Position numbers and translations under genes: made by a program
Shown: positions 1 through 5,130 of the stretch, one piece after another
Layout: the number at the start of each line of letters is the position of its first letter
Position numbering within the stretch: the first letter of the stretch is position 1
Notes under the pieces: generated by a model
What the model saw: only the letters and a program-made list of their open reading frames with translations
The model's database searches: none
What the model was told of the DNA's origin: nothing
NCBI GenBank assembly: GCA_027037155.1
Contig: JALWBK010000015.1
Location: forward strand, 1 to 5,130
Source of the DNA: a bacterium
GTDB taxonomy: Bacteria > Thermosulfidibacterota > Thermosulfidibacteria > Thermosulfidibacterales > Thermosulfidibacteraceae
Direction: 5' to 3'
Length of the DNA: 5,130 nucleotides

Positions 1-449
1 TTTTAAACGAGCTGATGAAGCACTTAGATGAGGTGGTGGCTGGCAGTTTTGAGCTGGAGATAACGGAAACCACAGCTTTTCACGATGTTAACAGGGCGAG
101 AAAGGTTCTTGAGGTGTTGAGGAGTCACGGCGTTACCGTGGCCTTAGACGATTTTGGAACTGGGTATTCTTCCATAGAGACCTTGGCGGATCTTTCTGTG
201 GACAGACTGAAGGTGGATAAGAAGTTTGTGCTCAAAATGTTTGAGGACGATAAGAACATGAAGATTGTTAAAACCATTATTCAGATGGGAAAGGTTTTGG
301 ATCTGGCGGTGGTGGCAGAAGGGGTTGAAACTGAAGATCATGCAAAAGTGCTGGCATCTTTGGGATGCGATGAGCTTCAGGGCTTTTACTTTTACAGGGC
401 TGTTCCTGCGGATGAGTTCGTGTCCTTTTATAAAAGCTTCCGGTTATAG
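1..449 (+). CDS. EAL-domain c-di-GMP phosphodiesterase, C-terminal part (5' end outside window)
   Basis: This reading frame is open to the left edge (frame beginning at base 3) and ends at TAG 447-449, giving 148 visible residues. An internal ATG at base 15 is not the true start, because EAL domains extend about 100 residues further upstream. Visible EAL-family motifs, counting from the first whole codon, are LEITET (Glu22, metal ligand), ALDDFGTGYSS (Asp49-Asp50), LKVDKKFV (Lys70), VVAEGVET (Glu106) and GCDELQGF (Gln126). These are the second half of the catalytic set that binds Mg/Mn and hydrolyses cyclic di-GMP to pGpG, and all are kept, so an active phosphodiesterase is likely. The EAL signature itself and any sensory or GGDEF domain lie outside the window. 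The gene ends right after the domain, and its stop overlaps the stop of the opposite-strand acetyltransferase. The separating opposite-strand gene argues against co-transcription with nuo. Family assignment is firm; activity and domain architecture are inferred. Confidence 0.93.
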   Translation, partial: LNELMKHLDEVVAGSFELEITETTAFHDVNRARKVLEVLRSHGVTVALDDFGTGYSSIETLADLSVDRLKVDKKFVLKMFEDDKNMKIVKTIIQMGKVLDLAVVAEGVETEDHAKVLASLGCDELQGFYFYRAVPADEFVSFYKSFRL

Positions 450-977
450 GTAATAGACAAATATATGTAGATCTAAAGGCTTTCCTCTGTGGTCTCTGCT
501 TATCTTGGGGATTACCGTCTGCTCTTCAAATCCGTACTTCCTCAAGGTGTTCAGGGCAACTTCCTGAACGGAAAGCACCTCCGCCATTACCGCCAATAAT
601 CCCTTCTCTTTGGCTATCTTTAGGAGCTTTTCAACCATAACCTTACCCAATCCTTTTCCCCTGCACCAGGCACATATAGAGATCCTTATCTTGCCTAACC
701 TTCTTTCCCATCCATGCTTTCTGAGGTGCAGGGTCCCCACCCCTATAATCTTTCCGTTGTCTGTGGATACGGCCACTATGGGAACAACCCGGTTTGGATC
801 TATGTTTTCGCACCAGCTCTTGACAAGGTAATAGTTGTGGACGTTGTCTTTGAAGAGGAGTAGATCCTCCTCTTTTATGTTGTGCAGGAAGAATTCATAG
901 AGTTTTTCAAAATCCGAACTCTTCAGAAGTCTTAACTCTATCTCGCTTCCGTCTTTTAATGTAACGATCTCTCCCAT
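444..977 (-). CDS. GNAT-family N-acetyltransferase
   Basis: This encodes a 177-residue protein, a normal length for a single GNAT domain, which transfers acetyl from acetyl-CoA to an amine; the substrate cannot be told from sequence. Visible features are an N-terminal strand with ELRLLKSSDFEKLYEFF (about residues 14-30), typical of the first strand and helix; a central strand IIGVGTLHL (77-85); motif A with the acetyl-CoA pyrophosphate loop RGKGLG (106-111) followed by a helix; and motif B around ALNTLRKYGFEE (141-152). The tail RDHRGKPLDLHIFV (161-174) looks like a conserved family ending. The ATG at 977 was chosen because the GNAT fold starts just after it. The frame stays open upstream to an ATG at 1118, but that would add 47 unlikely residues and run across the nuo promoter and nuoA start. 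No strong Shine-Dalgarno is seen before 977. Cys102 and Cys105 form a CxxC just before the CoA loop, which is unusual. The gene is complete and convergent with the EAL gene, sharing 6 bp. It could be a small-molecule, peptide or protein acetyltransferase. Confidence 0.88.
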   Translation of the reverse strand: MGEIVTLKDGSEIELRLLKSSDFEKLYEFFLHNIKEEDLLLFKDNVHNYYLVKSWCENIDPNRVVPIVAVSTDNGKIIGVGTLHLRKHGWERRLGKIRISICAWCRGKGLGKVMVEKLLKIAKEKGLLAVMAEVLSVQEVALNTLRKYGFEEQTVIPKISRDHRGKPLDLHIFVYYL

Positions 978-1002
978 GATTTTAATGGTACACCCGCTTG
1001 GG

Positions 1003-1030
1003 TTTAAAGGCAATAAGGACAACTTGTGAA
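1003..1030 (-). promoter_or_regulatory. possible sigma70-type promoter for the acetyltransferase gene
   Basis: Read on the minus strand there is a TTCACA (-35-like, 5 of 6 matches, 1025-1030), a 16-bp spacer and TTTAAA (-10-like, 4 of 6, 1003-1008). Transcription would start near 996 and leave a leader of roughly 19 bases before the ATG at 977. The placement is sensible but the match is weak, and other arrangements (TTGCCT with TACCAT) are nearly as good. Confidence 0.25.
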
Positions 1031-1047
1031 AATATGCATTTTCTCTA

Positions 1048-1076
1048 TTGACGAGGTGCCCTTGGCGTGCTAAAAG
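1048..1076 (+). promoter_or_regulatory. candidate sigma70-type promoter for the nuo operon
   Basis: TTGACG (1048-1053, 5 of 6 to the -35 consensus) is followed by a 17-bp spacer and TAAAAG (1071-1076, 4 of 6 to the -10 consensus). Transcription would begin near 1083, about 23 bases before the nuoA ATG, leaving just enough leader for its Shine-Dalgarno. It is the first such pair upstream of nuoA and lies in the only gap before the operon. The assignment comes from sequence and position only. Confidence 0.5.
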
Positions 1077-1091
1077 GTCTGCCACACTTTT

Positions 1092-1100
1092 GGGGGTGGT
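1092..1100 (+). promoter_or_regulatory. Shine-Dalgarno that fixes the nuoA start
   Basis: GGGGGTGGT matches 7 of 9 positions of the anti-SD complement GGAGGTGAT. The GGAGG-equivalent part ends 9 bases before the ATG at 1106. An in-frame GTG at 1067 could give a longer NuoA, but it sits inside the predicted promoter, upstream of the likely transcription start. Confidence 0.6.
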
Positions 1101-1105
1101 GTGGG

Positions 1106-1462
1106 ATGCATGATGCATACTGGCCGCTGATACTTGTTATGCTTCTTGCCTTTGGCTTTGGTGGAGTATCGGTTCTCCTCTCAAAGCTTTTGGGTCCCAA
1201 AAGGCCTGACGAAAGCAAGCTTTCTCCTTATGAGTGTGGTGTTGAGCCGGTGGGTGATGCCAGAAAGAGGTTCTTTATTCACTATTACATCATCGCCTTG
1301 CTCTTTCTCGTGTTTGATATTGAGGTGGTTTTCACGTATCCTTGGGCCGTTAAGTTCAAGGCCATGGGCCTTTGGGGCTTTGTGGAGATGGTGGTGTTTA
1401 TCGCCATCTTTTTGCTGATTTACGTTTACGTCTTGGGTAGAGGAGCGCTGGAATGGGAGTAA
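1106..1462 (+). CDS. nuoA: NADH-quinone oxidoreductase subunit A (complex I, membrane)
   Basis: NuoA is a small inner-membrane subunit of complex I, the homologue of mitochondrial ND3, placed where the membrane arm meets the quinone site. The 118-residue product has the family's usual length and three hydrophobic segments at about residues 6-28, 59-79 and 89-110. The conserved loop after helix 1 carries [16 protein letters not shown] (41-56), including Cys44 at the position of the flexible ND3 loop cysteine. Helix 2 contains the acidic pair in FDIE (Asp71, Glu73), and the C-terminus GALEW is typical. The start at 1106 is supported by the Shine-Dalgarno at 1092-1100. The in-frame GTG at 1067 would add 13 residues without family resemblance. 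It is the first gene of the operon, and its last 10 bases overlap nuoB. Recognition is secure. Confidence 0.97.
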   Translation: MHDAYWPLILVMLLAFGFGGVSVLLSKLLGPKRPDESKLSPYECGVEPVGDARKRFFIHYYIIALLFLVFDIEVVFTYPWAVKFKAMGLWGFVEMVVFIAIFLLIYVYVLGRGALEWE

Positions 1463-2010
1463 AGAGGGCACCGGTTAGGGAGATTGAGATAGTAAAGCCT
1501 TCGGTAGTTCAGCAACAGGAGGAGCTTACCCAGGAGGAGCTCTCGCTGCTTGAGGGCAACGTCTTGATAACCAATCTCAACAAGTTGGTGAACTGGGCGA
1601 GGAAGTGGTCTATATGGCCCTGTACCTTTGGTCTTGCCTGCTGTGCCATTGAGATGATGGCAACGGCTGCGTCCCGTTTTGATATGGCTCGTTTCGGTGC
1701 GGAGGTCTTTAGGGCGTCTCCCAGGCAGGCAGACCTGCTTATCGTTGCTGGTACCCTTACGAAAAAGATGGCTCCTGTTTTGAAGAAGGTGTACGAGCAG
1801 ATGCCTGAGCCCAAGTGGGTGATAGCCATGGGGGCCTGTGCCGTAGGTGGTGGCATCTACGATAGCTATGCCGTGGTGCAGGGAGTGGACAGGCTGATAC
1901 CCGTTGATATCTATATACCCGGCTGTCCTCCGAGGCCGGAGGCGCTGCTTCAGGCGGTTCTTATGCTTCAGAAGAAGATAGAGCAAGAAGGTTTTTCCAA
2001 TAAAATTTAG
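1453..2010 (+). CDS. nuoB: NADH-quinone oxidoreductase subunit B (carries cluster N2)
   Basis: NuoB is the peripheral-arm subunit holding the [4Fe-4S] cluster N2, the last electron carrier before quinone. The 185-residue product has all four expected ligands: the adjacent pair in [10 protein letters not shown] (Cys63, Cys64), Cys129 in MGACAVGGG and Cys158 in [10 protein letters not shown]. The core starts near residue 33 ([18 protein letters not shown]). The first ~30 residues are a polar, Gln/Glu-rich extension of the kind often variable in this subunit. The ATG at 1453 lies inside the end of nuoA (10-bp overlap) and is preceded by GAGGAG at 1440-1445 with a 7-base spacer, so translation is probably coupled to nuoA. 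The stop at 2008-2010 is followed after 11 bases by nuoCD. A related hydrogenase small subunit is the only alternative, and the nuoA/nuoCD neighbours exclude it. Confidence 0.98.
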   Translation: MGVKRAPVREIEIVKPSVVQQQEELTQEELSLLEGNVLITNLNKLVNWARKWSIWPCTFGLACCAIEMMATAASRFDMARFGAEVFRASPRQADLLIVAGTLTKKMAPVLKKVYEQMPEPKWVIAMGACAVGGGIYDSYAVVQGVDRLIPVDIYIPGCPPRPEALLQAVLMLQKKIEQEGFSNKI

Positions 2011-2021
2011 GATAGGTTGGG

Positions 2022-3692
2022 ATGGGGATGGTGGTTGAGGATCTGAAAAGGAGATTTGGAGAGGCAGTTTCAGAGGTGAACGAATTCAGAGGCGAGACTA
2101 CCGTTACTCTTTCAGCAGATGTGCTGAAAGAGGCAGCCCTCTTCCTCAGGGATGAGAAGGGCTTTGATTTCCTTGTTGATCTCTGTGGTGTTGACAATGG
2201 CGAAGGGAATGGCAGGGGTCGATTCTCTGTGGTCTACTTTTTAAGGAATATGGATACAAGGGAGCAGGTGCGCATCAAGGTTTACACCGACTCTTCTATT
2301 GATTCTGTGTCCGATGTATGGCCCACTGCCAACTGGCACGAGAGAGAAGTCTACGATATGTTTGGAATTGAGTTTAAAGGGCACCCCAATCTGGAGCGCC
2401 TCTATCTTCCAGAGGACTTCACGGGCTTCCCGCTGAGGAAGGATTTCCCCTTGAGGGGGTACGAGCCGGATAAGGATCTATACGAGGGCGGCGTAAAGAC
2501 CAAGGTGGAGCCTTCCAGGCCCGACACCATGATTCTCAACATGGGTCCCCAGCATCCTTCAACCCACGGTGTGTTGAGGGTGTTGCTGGAGCTGGAGGGA
2601 GAAACCATCGTAAATGCCTGGCCCATAGTGGGGTATCTGCACAGGGGAACGGAGAAGCTCGCCGAGTACAAAACCTATCACCAGGTTCTTCCTCTTACCG
2701 ATAGATTGGACTATTTGGCGCCTCCTTCCAATAACCTTGCCTATATACTGGCAGTTGAGAAGCTTTTGGGGATTGAGCCACCTCCCAGAGCCAAGTACAT
2801 CAGGATCATCATGGTGGAGCTTGCCAGGATTGCCAGCCATCTCGTGTGGCTCGGTACCCACGCCATGGATATAGGTGCTGCAACGGTCTTCCTCTACGCC
2901 TTTAGAGAGAGGGAGAAGATATACGATATATGGGAGATGGTGGCAGGGGCTAGGTTCCACCAGAGCTACTTCAGGATCGGTGGGGTGAGGGAGGACGTTC
3001 CCGAGGAGTTCATCCCCGCTGTGAGAAGGTTCCTTGACGACTTTATGAAGGCGTTGGATGAGTGTGACGGGCTTCTCACCAACAACAAGATCTGGCGTGT
3101 GAGGACCGAAGGGGTTGCTGTTCTGAGCAAAGAGGATGCCATAAGGTACGGTGCCACGGGACCCGTATTGAGGGGTTCTGGCGTGAAGTGGGATCTTAGA
3201 AAGGCTTATCCTTATGCGGGTTACGAGGAGTTCAGGTTTGAGATCCCTGTGGGTGAAAATGGAGATACCTTTGACAGGTATTTGGTGCGTATGGAGGAGA
3301 TGAGACAGAGCTACGAGATCCTGCGTCAGGCCATAGAAAGGTTCCCCGATGGTCCCATTAAGTTAGATCCCGGTAAATACACCTTCCCCGAGCCTGAGGA
3401 GGTGAAGGGGGAGAGGGCTAACATAGAGGCGTTGATCCACCAGTTTAAGCAGGTGATTGAAGGTGTGAGGCCACCTGAGGGAGAGGTTTATCAGGCGGTG
3501 GAGGCACCCAAGGGAGAGTTGGGCTTCTACATCGTCAGCAAGGGTGAGCCGAAGCCTTACAGGATGCATATAAGGTCTCCTTCGCTTATCAACCTTCAGG
3601 CATTGCCCCTGATGGTCAAGGGGCTGAAGGTTGCAGACGTTGTTACAGCTATTGGTTCCATAGACATAGTTCTGGGAGAGGTGGACAAGTGA
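2022..3692 (+). CDS. nuoCD: fused NADH-quinone oxidoreductase subunits C and D
   Basis: One continuous 556-residue frame joins the 30-kDa (NuoC) and 49-kDa (NuoD) subunits of complex I, which are separate proteins in many bacteria. NuoC spans about residues 1-145, with its signature at 107-148 (EREVYDMFGIEFKGHP, then PEDFTGFPLRKDFP). A linker of roughly 20 charged residues follows, and NuoD begins at about 168 with the quinone-site motif NMGPQHPSTHG (173-183). His182 and Tyr231 (in DRLDYLAPPSNN) correspond by spacing to the quinone head-group ligands known in Thermus Nqo4. Further NuoD marks are GYLHRGTEKLAEYKTYHQ (204-221), ARIASHLVWLGTHAMDIGA (268-286), RSPSLINLQAL (518-528) and the canonical end DIVLGEVDK. 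It is shorter than the ~600-residue enterobacterial fusion, mostly in NuoC and the linker. The start is ATG 2022 with a modest AGG at 2014-2016; ATG 2028 is a close alternative. An internal ATG at 2529 has no well-placed Shine-Dalgarno, so separate NuoD synthesis is unlikely. Confidence 0.97.
   Translation: MGMVVEDLKRRFGEAVSEVNEFRGETTVTLSADVLKEAALFLRDEKGFDFLVDLCGVDNGEGNGRGRFSVVYFLRNMDTREQVRIKVYTDSSIDSVSDVWPTANWHEREVYDMFGIEFKGHPNLERLYLPEDFTGFPLRKDFPLRGYEPDKDLYEGGVKTKVEPSRPDTMILNMGPQHPSTHGVLRVLLELEGETIVNAWPIVGYLHRGTEKLAEYKTYHQVLPLTDRLDYLAPPSNNLAYILAVEKLLGIEPPPRAKYIRIIMVELARIASHLVWLGTHAMDIGAATVFLYAFREREKIYDIWEMVAGARFHQSYFRIGGVREDVPEEFIPAVRRFLDDFMKALDECDGLLTNNKIWRVRTEGVAVLSKEDAIRYGATGPVLRGSGVKWDLRKAYPYAGYEEFRFEIPVGENGDTFDRYLVRMEEMRQSYEILRQAIERFPDGPIKLDPGKYTFPEPEEVKGERANIEALIHQFKQVIEGVRPPEGEVYQAVEAPKGELGFYIVSKGEPKPYRMHIRSPSLINLQALPLMVKGLKVADVVTAIGSIDIVLGEVDK
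3675..3684 (+). promoter_or_regulatory. Shine-Dalgarno for the GTG start of nuoE
   Basis: GGAGAGGTGG, inside the last codons of nuoCD, lies 4 bases before the GTG at 3689. That GTG overlaps the nuoCD stop as GTGA (3689-3692). The site and overlap support this non-ATG start and termination-coupled re-initiation; no ATG occurs in the frame near here. Confidence 0.65.
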
Positions 3693-4177
3693 AGGTGTCC
3701 ATTGACAAGGGCTTTGTTTCAGAAAGCACCTGGCAGAAGATACAGGATCTGATGAATAGGTATCCCGATAAGCGCTCTGCACTTCTACAGGTGTTGCACG
3801 CGGTACAGGACGAGAAGGGCTATTTAGACATGGAGGCTATCAAGTGGATCGCCAAGCTGTTTCGTCTGCCTCCCGCAGAGGTTTACTCTGTGGCGAGCTT
3901 TTACACCATGTATAACCTCAAAAAGGTGGGTAAATACCTGATTCAGGTGTGTACCAACGTCTCCTGCATGATAAACGGCGCAGAGGAGATTGTCTCTCAC
4001 ATAGAGAAGAAGCTGGGCATAAAGGTTGGTGAGACCACCAAGGACGGAAAGTTCACTCTTATCACCGTGGAGTGCCTGGGTTCTTGTGGAAAGGCTCCTG
4101 CTATGATGATCAATAAGGACTATTACGAGGAGCTTACCCCTGAGAAGGTGGACGCTATACTGGATAGCTTGAAGTGA
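3689..4177 (+). CDS. nuoE: NADH-quinone oxidoreductase subunit E (2Fe-2S, cluster N1a)
   Basis: NuoE is the 24-kDa thioredoxin-like [2Fe-2S] subunit that sits beside NuoF in the NADH-oxidising tip of complex I. The 162-residue product is of normal length. The N-terminal helical part (about 11-80) includes ALLQVLHAVQDEKGYL and the family motif VYSVASFYTMYN (65-76). The thioredoxin-like domain carries the N1a ligands Cys88 and Cys93 (CTNVSC) and Cys129 and Cys133 (ECLGSCGKAP). The start is GTG, overlapping the nuoCD TGA by four bases, with a good Shine-Dalgarno upstream. The last codons and stop overlap the nuoF ribosome-binding site. NuoE-like subunits also occur in NAD(P)-linked hydrogenases and formate dehydrogenases, but the position between nuoCD and nuoF assigns this one to complex I. 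Confidence 0.97.
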   Translation: MKVSIDKGFVSESTWQKIQDLMNRYPDKRSALLQVLHAVQDEKGYLDMEAIKWIAKLFRLPPAEVYSVASFYTMYNLKKVGKYLIQVCTNVSCMINGAEEIVSHIEKKLGIKVGETTKDGKFTLITVECLGSCGKAPAMMINKDYYEELTPEKVDAILDSLK

Positions 4178-4186
4178 GGTGCTTTA

Positions 4187-5130
4187 ATGGGTGAGTACAG
4201 GTTGCTTTTGGCCAACGTGGATAAGCCAAATTCGGAGAAGCTTGAGACTTACAGGGCCTCTGGTGGCTACGAGCGTTTGAGGAAGGCTCTTTTTGATATG
4301 AAGCCCGAGGAGATAGTTGAGGAAGTAAAGAAGTCAGGCCTTCGTGGAAGAGGTGGTGCTGGCTTTCCTACGGGCTTGAAGTGGAGCTTTGTTCCCAAGA
4401 CTGACGAGCCCAAGTACCTTGTCTGTAACGCTGATGAGGGTGAACCTGGCACCTTTAAGGACAGGGTTATTATAGAGAAGGATCCCCATCTGCTGTTGGA
4501 GGGAATTGCTATCTCTGCCTATGCCATAGGTGCTCATGAGGCCTTTATCTACATCAGGGGTGAATACGAGTACGGCGCTCAGGTGCTTGAGAGGGCGGTT
4601 AAGGAGGCTGAGGATGCTGGTATCCTTGGAGAAAACGCCCTTGGTTCGGGTTACGCCATAAAGATAACCGTTCACAGAGGTGCTGGAGCCTACGTGTGCG
4701 GTGAGGAGACGGCCCTTTTGAACTCCCTTGAGGGTAGAAGAGGCCATCCAAGGATAAGGCCTCCTTTCCCTGCGTCCAAGGGACTCTATCAGCATCCCAC
4801 GGTTATCAACAACGTTGAGACGTTGGCGACGGTGCCCTTCATCGTAGAAAAGGGCGGGGACTGGTACGCCTCTTTGGGTACAGAGAAGAGCAAAGGAACT
4901 AAGCTCTTCTCTATCAGTGGACATGTGAAGAAGCCGGGGGTGTACGAGCTTGAGTTAGGTACTCCCTTTAAGGAGCTCATTTACGACATTGCTGGCGGTA
5001 TGAGGGACGGCAGGAAGCTCAAGGCGGTTATACCTGGTGGTTCCTCCACGCCCATGTTGAGGGGAGAGGAGATAGAAGGAGTGCTTTTGGACTACGAGTC
5101 CCTTCAGGCCGCTGGATCCATGCTGGGTTC
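4187..5130 (+). CDS. nuoF: NADH-quinone oxidoreductase subunit F, N-terminal ~314 residues (3' end outside window)
   Basis: NuoF binds NADH and FMN and performs hydride transfer from NADH, the entry of electrons into complex I. The frame runs from ATG 4187 to the right edge without a stop; full-length members have about 420-440 residues. Visible are the glycine-rich loop [16 protein letters not shown] (51-66), [14 protein letters not shown] (80-93) with the conserved acidic residues of the nucleotide site, and [19 protein letters not shown] (165-183), which lines FMN. An SLBB ubiquitin-like segment starts at about 240 with [15 protein letters not shown] and continues to PGGSSTPML. The four cysteines for cluster N3 lie beyond the window. 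The Shine-Dalgarno GAGGTG (4176-4181) overlaps the nuoE stop and is 5 bases from the ATG. Of 17 arginines 15 use AGG or AGA, in keeping with a thermophile. The Nuo order and the intact NADH and FMN motifs suggest a true NADH dehydrogenase module. Confidence 0.97.
   Translation, partial: MGEYRLLLANVDKPNSEKLETYRASGGYERLRKALFDMKPEEIVEEVKKSGLRGRGGAGFPTGLKWSFVPKTDEPKYLVCNADEGEPGTFKDRVIIEKDPHLLLEGIAISAYAIGAHEAFIYIRGEYEYGAQVLERAVKEAEDAGILGENALGSGYAIKITVHRGAGAYVCGEETALLNSLEGRRGHPRIRPPFPASKGLYQHPTVINNVETLATVPFIVEKGGDWYASLGTEKSKGTKLFSISGHVKKPGVYELELGTPFKELIYDIAGGMRDGRKLKAVIPGGSSTPMLRGEEIEGVLLDYESLQAAGSMLG

Larger units (their letters stand above)
978..1105. other. divergent intergenic region between the GNAT gene and nuoA
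   Basis: This is the only real non-coding gap in the window, 128 bp between two divergently transcribed genes. It carries the best nuo promoter candidate, a weaker candidate for the acetyltransferase, and the nuoA Shine-Dalgarno. I see no riboswitch, tRNA or intrinsic terminator in it. Confidence 0.8.

Noticed and set aside
425..436. CTTTTATAAAAG palindrome as an intrinsic terminator
   Set aside because: The stem is AT-only apart from its end pair and has no loop, so it cannot form a stable hairpin in RNA; it lies within the EAL coding sequence.
978..1118. N-terminal extension of the acetyltransferase frame up to an ATG at 1118
   Set aside because: It would add 47 residues with no GNAT resemblance and would span the nuo promoter and the nuoA start codon; the fold begins just after the ATG at 977.
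1426..1986. A 186-codon open frame antisense to nuoB
   Set aside because: The translation is low-complexity in character (rich in His, Arg, Leu) with no recognisable domain, and nuoB on the other strand has all four N2 ligands. It is a by-product of the nuoB codon pattern.
2529..2531. Internal ATG at the NuoC/NuoD junction as a separate NuoD start
   Set aside because: The nearest purine-rich site (GGTGGAG at 2504-2510) is 18 bases away, too far for normal initiation, and there is no stop codon between the two halves.
4334..4924. A 196-codon open frame antisense to nuoF
   Set aside because: It has no family motif and no ribosome-binding context, and it lies wholly inside a strongly conserved gene.
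3689..5130. nuoE/nuoF as part of an NAD-linked hydrogenase or formate dehydrogenase
   Set aside because: Such systems use homologous subunits, but here the genes follow nuoA, nuoB and nuoCD in canonical complex I order with tight coupling.

Overview
The window holds the 5' half of a respiratory complex I operon (nuoA, nuoB, a fused nuoCD, nuoE and the first ~314 codons of nuoF, all on + from about 1106 to the right edge). To its left are two unrelated genes that end tail to tail: the C-terminal part of an EAL-domain c-di-GMP phosphodiesterase on +, cut by the left edge, and a complete GNAT-family N-acetyltransferase on -. I found no RNA genes, insertion sequences, CRISPR arrays or attachment sites.

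Organism: this is a bacterium with a compact genome. Arginine is written almost entirely with AGG/AGA; in the visible part of nuoF it is 11 AGG, 4 AGA and 2 CGT, with no other CGN codon. The proteins are rich in Glu and Lys. This fits a thermophilic bacterium, perhaps of the Aquificota or Thermodesulfobacteriota kind, but the taxon is an inference and no marker gene settles it.

Layout: 1-449 EAL domain (+, partial); 444-977 GNAT acetyltransferase (-), sharing 6 bp with the EAL gene's end; 978-1105 a short divergent intergenic region with a plausible nuo promoter at 1048-1076, a weaker candidate for the GNAT gene, and an odd ATGCAT repeat at the nuoA start; then nuoA 1106-1462, nuoB 1453-2010, nuoCD 2022-3692, nuoE 3689-4177 and nuoF 4187-5130+. 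The nuo genes overlap or lie 9-11 bp apart, so they are almost certainly co-transcribed and translationally coupled.

How they work together: NuoE and NuoF are the NADH-oxidising module (FMN plus the N1a and N3 iron-sulfur clusters). NuoB and NuoCD form the connecting arm that passes electrons through cluster N2 to quinone. NuoA is a membrane subunit at the quinone-site junction. Every cofactor ligand I could look for within the window is present, so the complex looks functional and NADH-linked. NuoG and the other membrane and connecting subunits should follow to the right. I see a well-preserved ordinary respiratory locus, not a new biological system; the oddities are local and modest.
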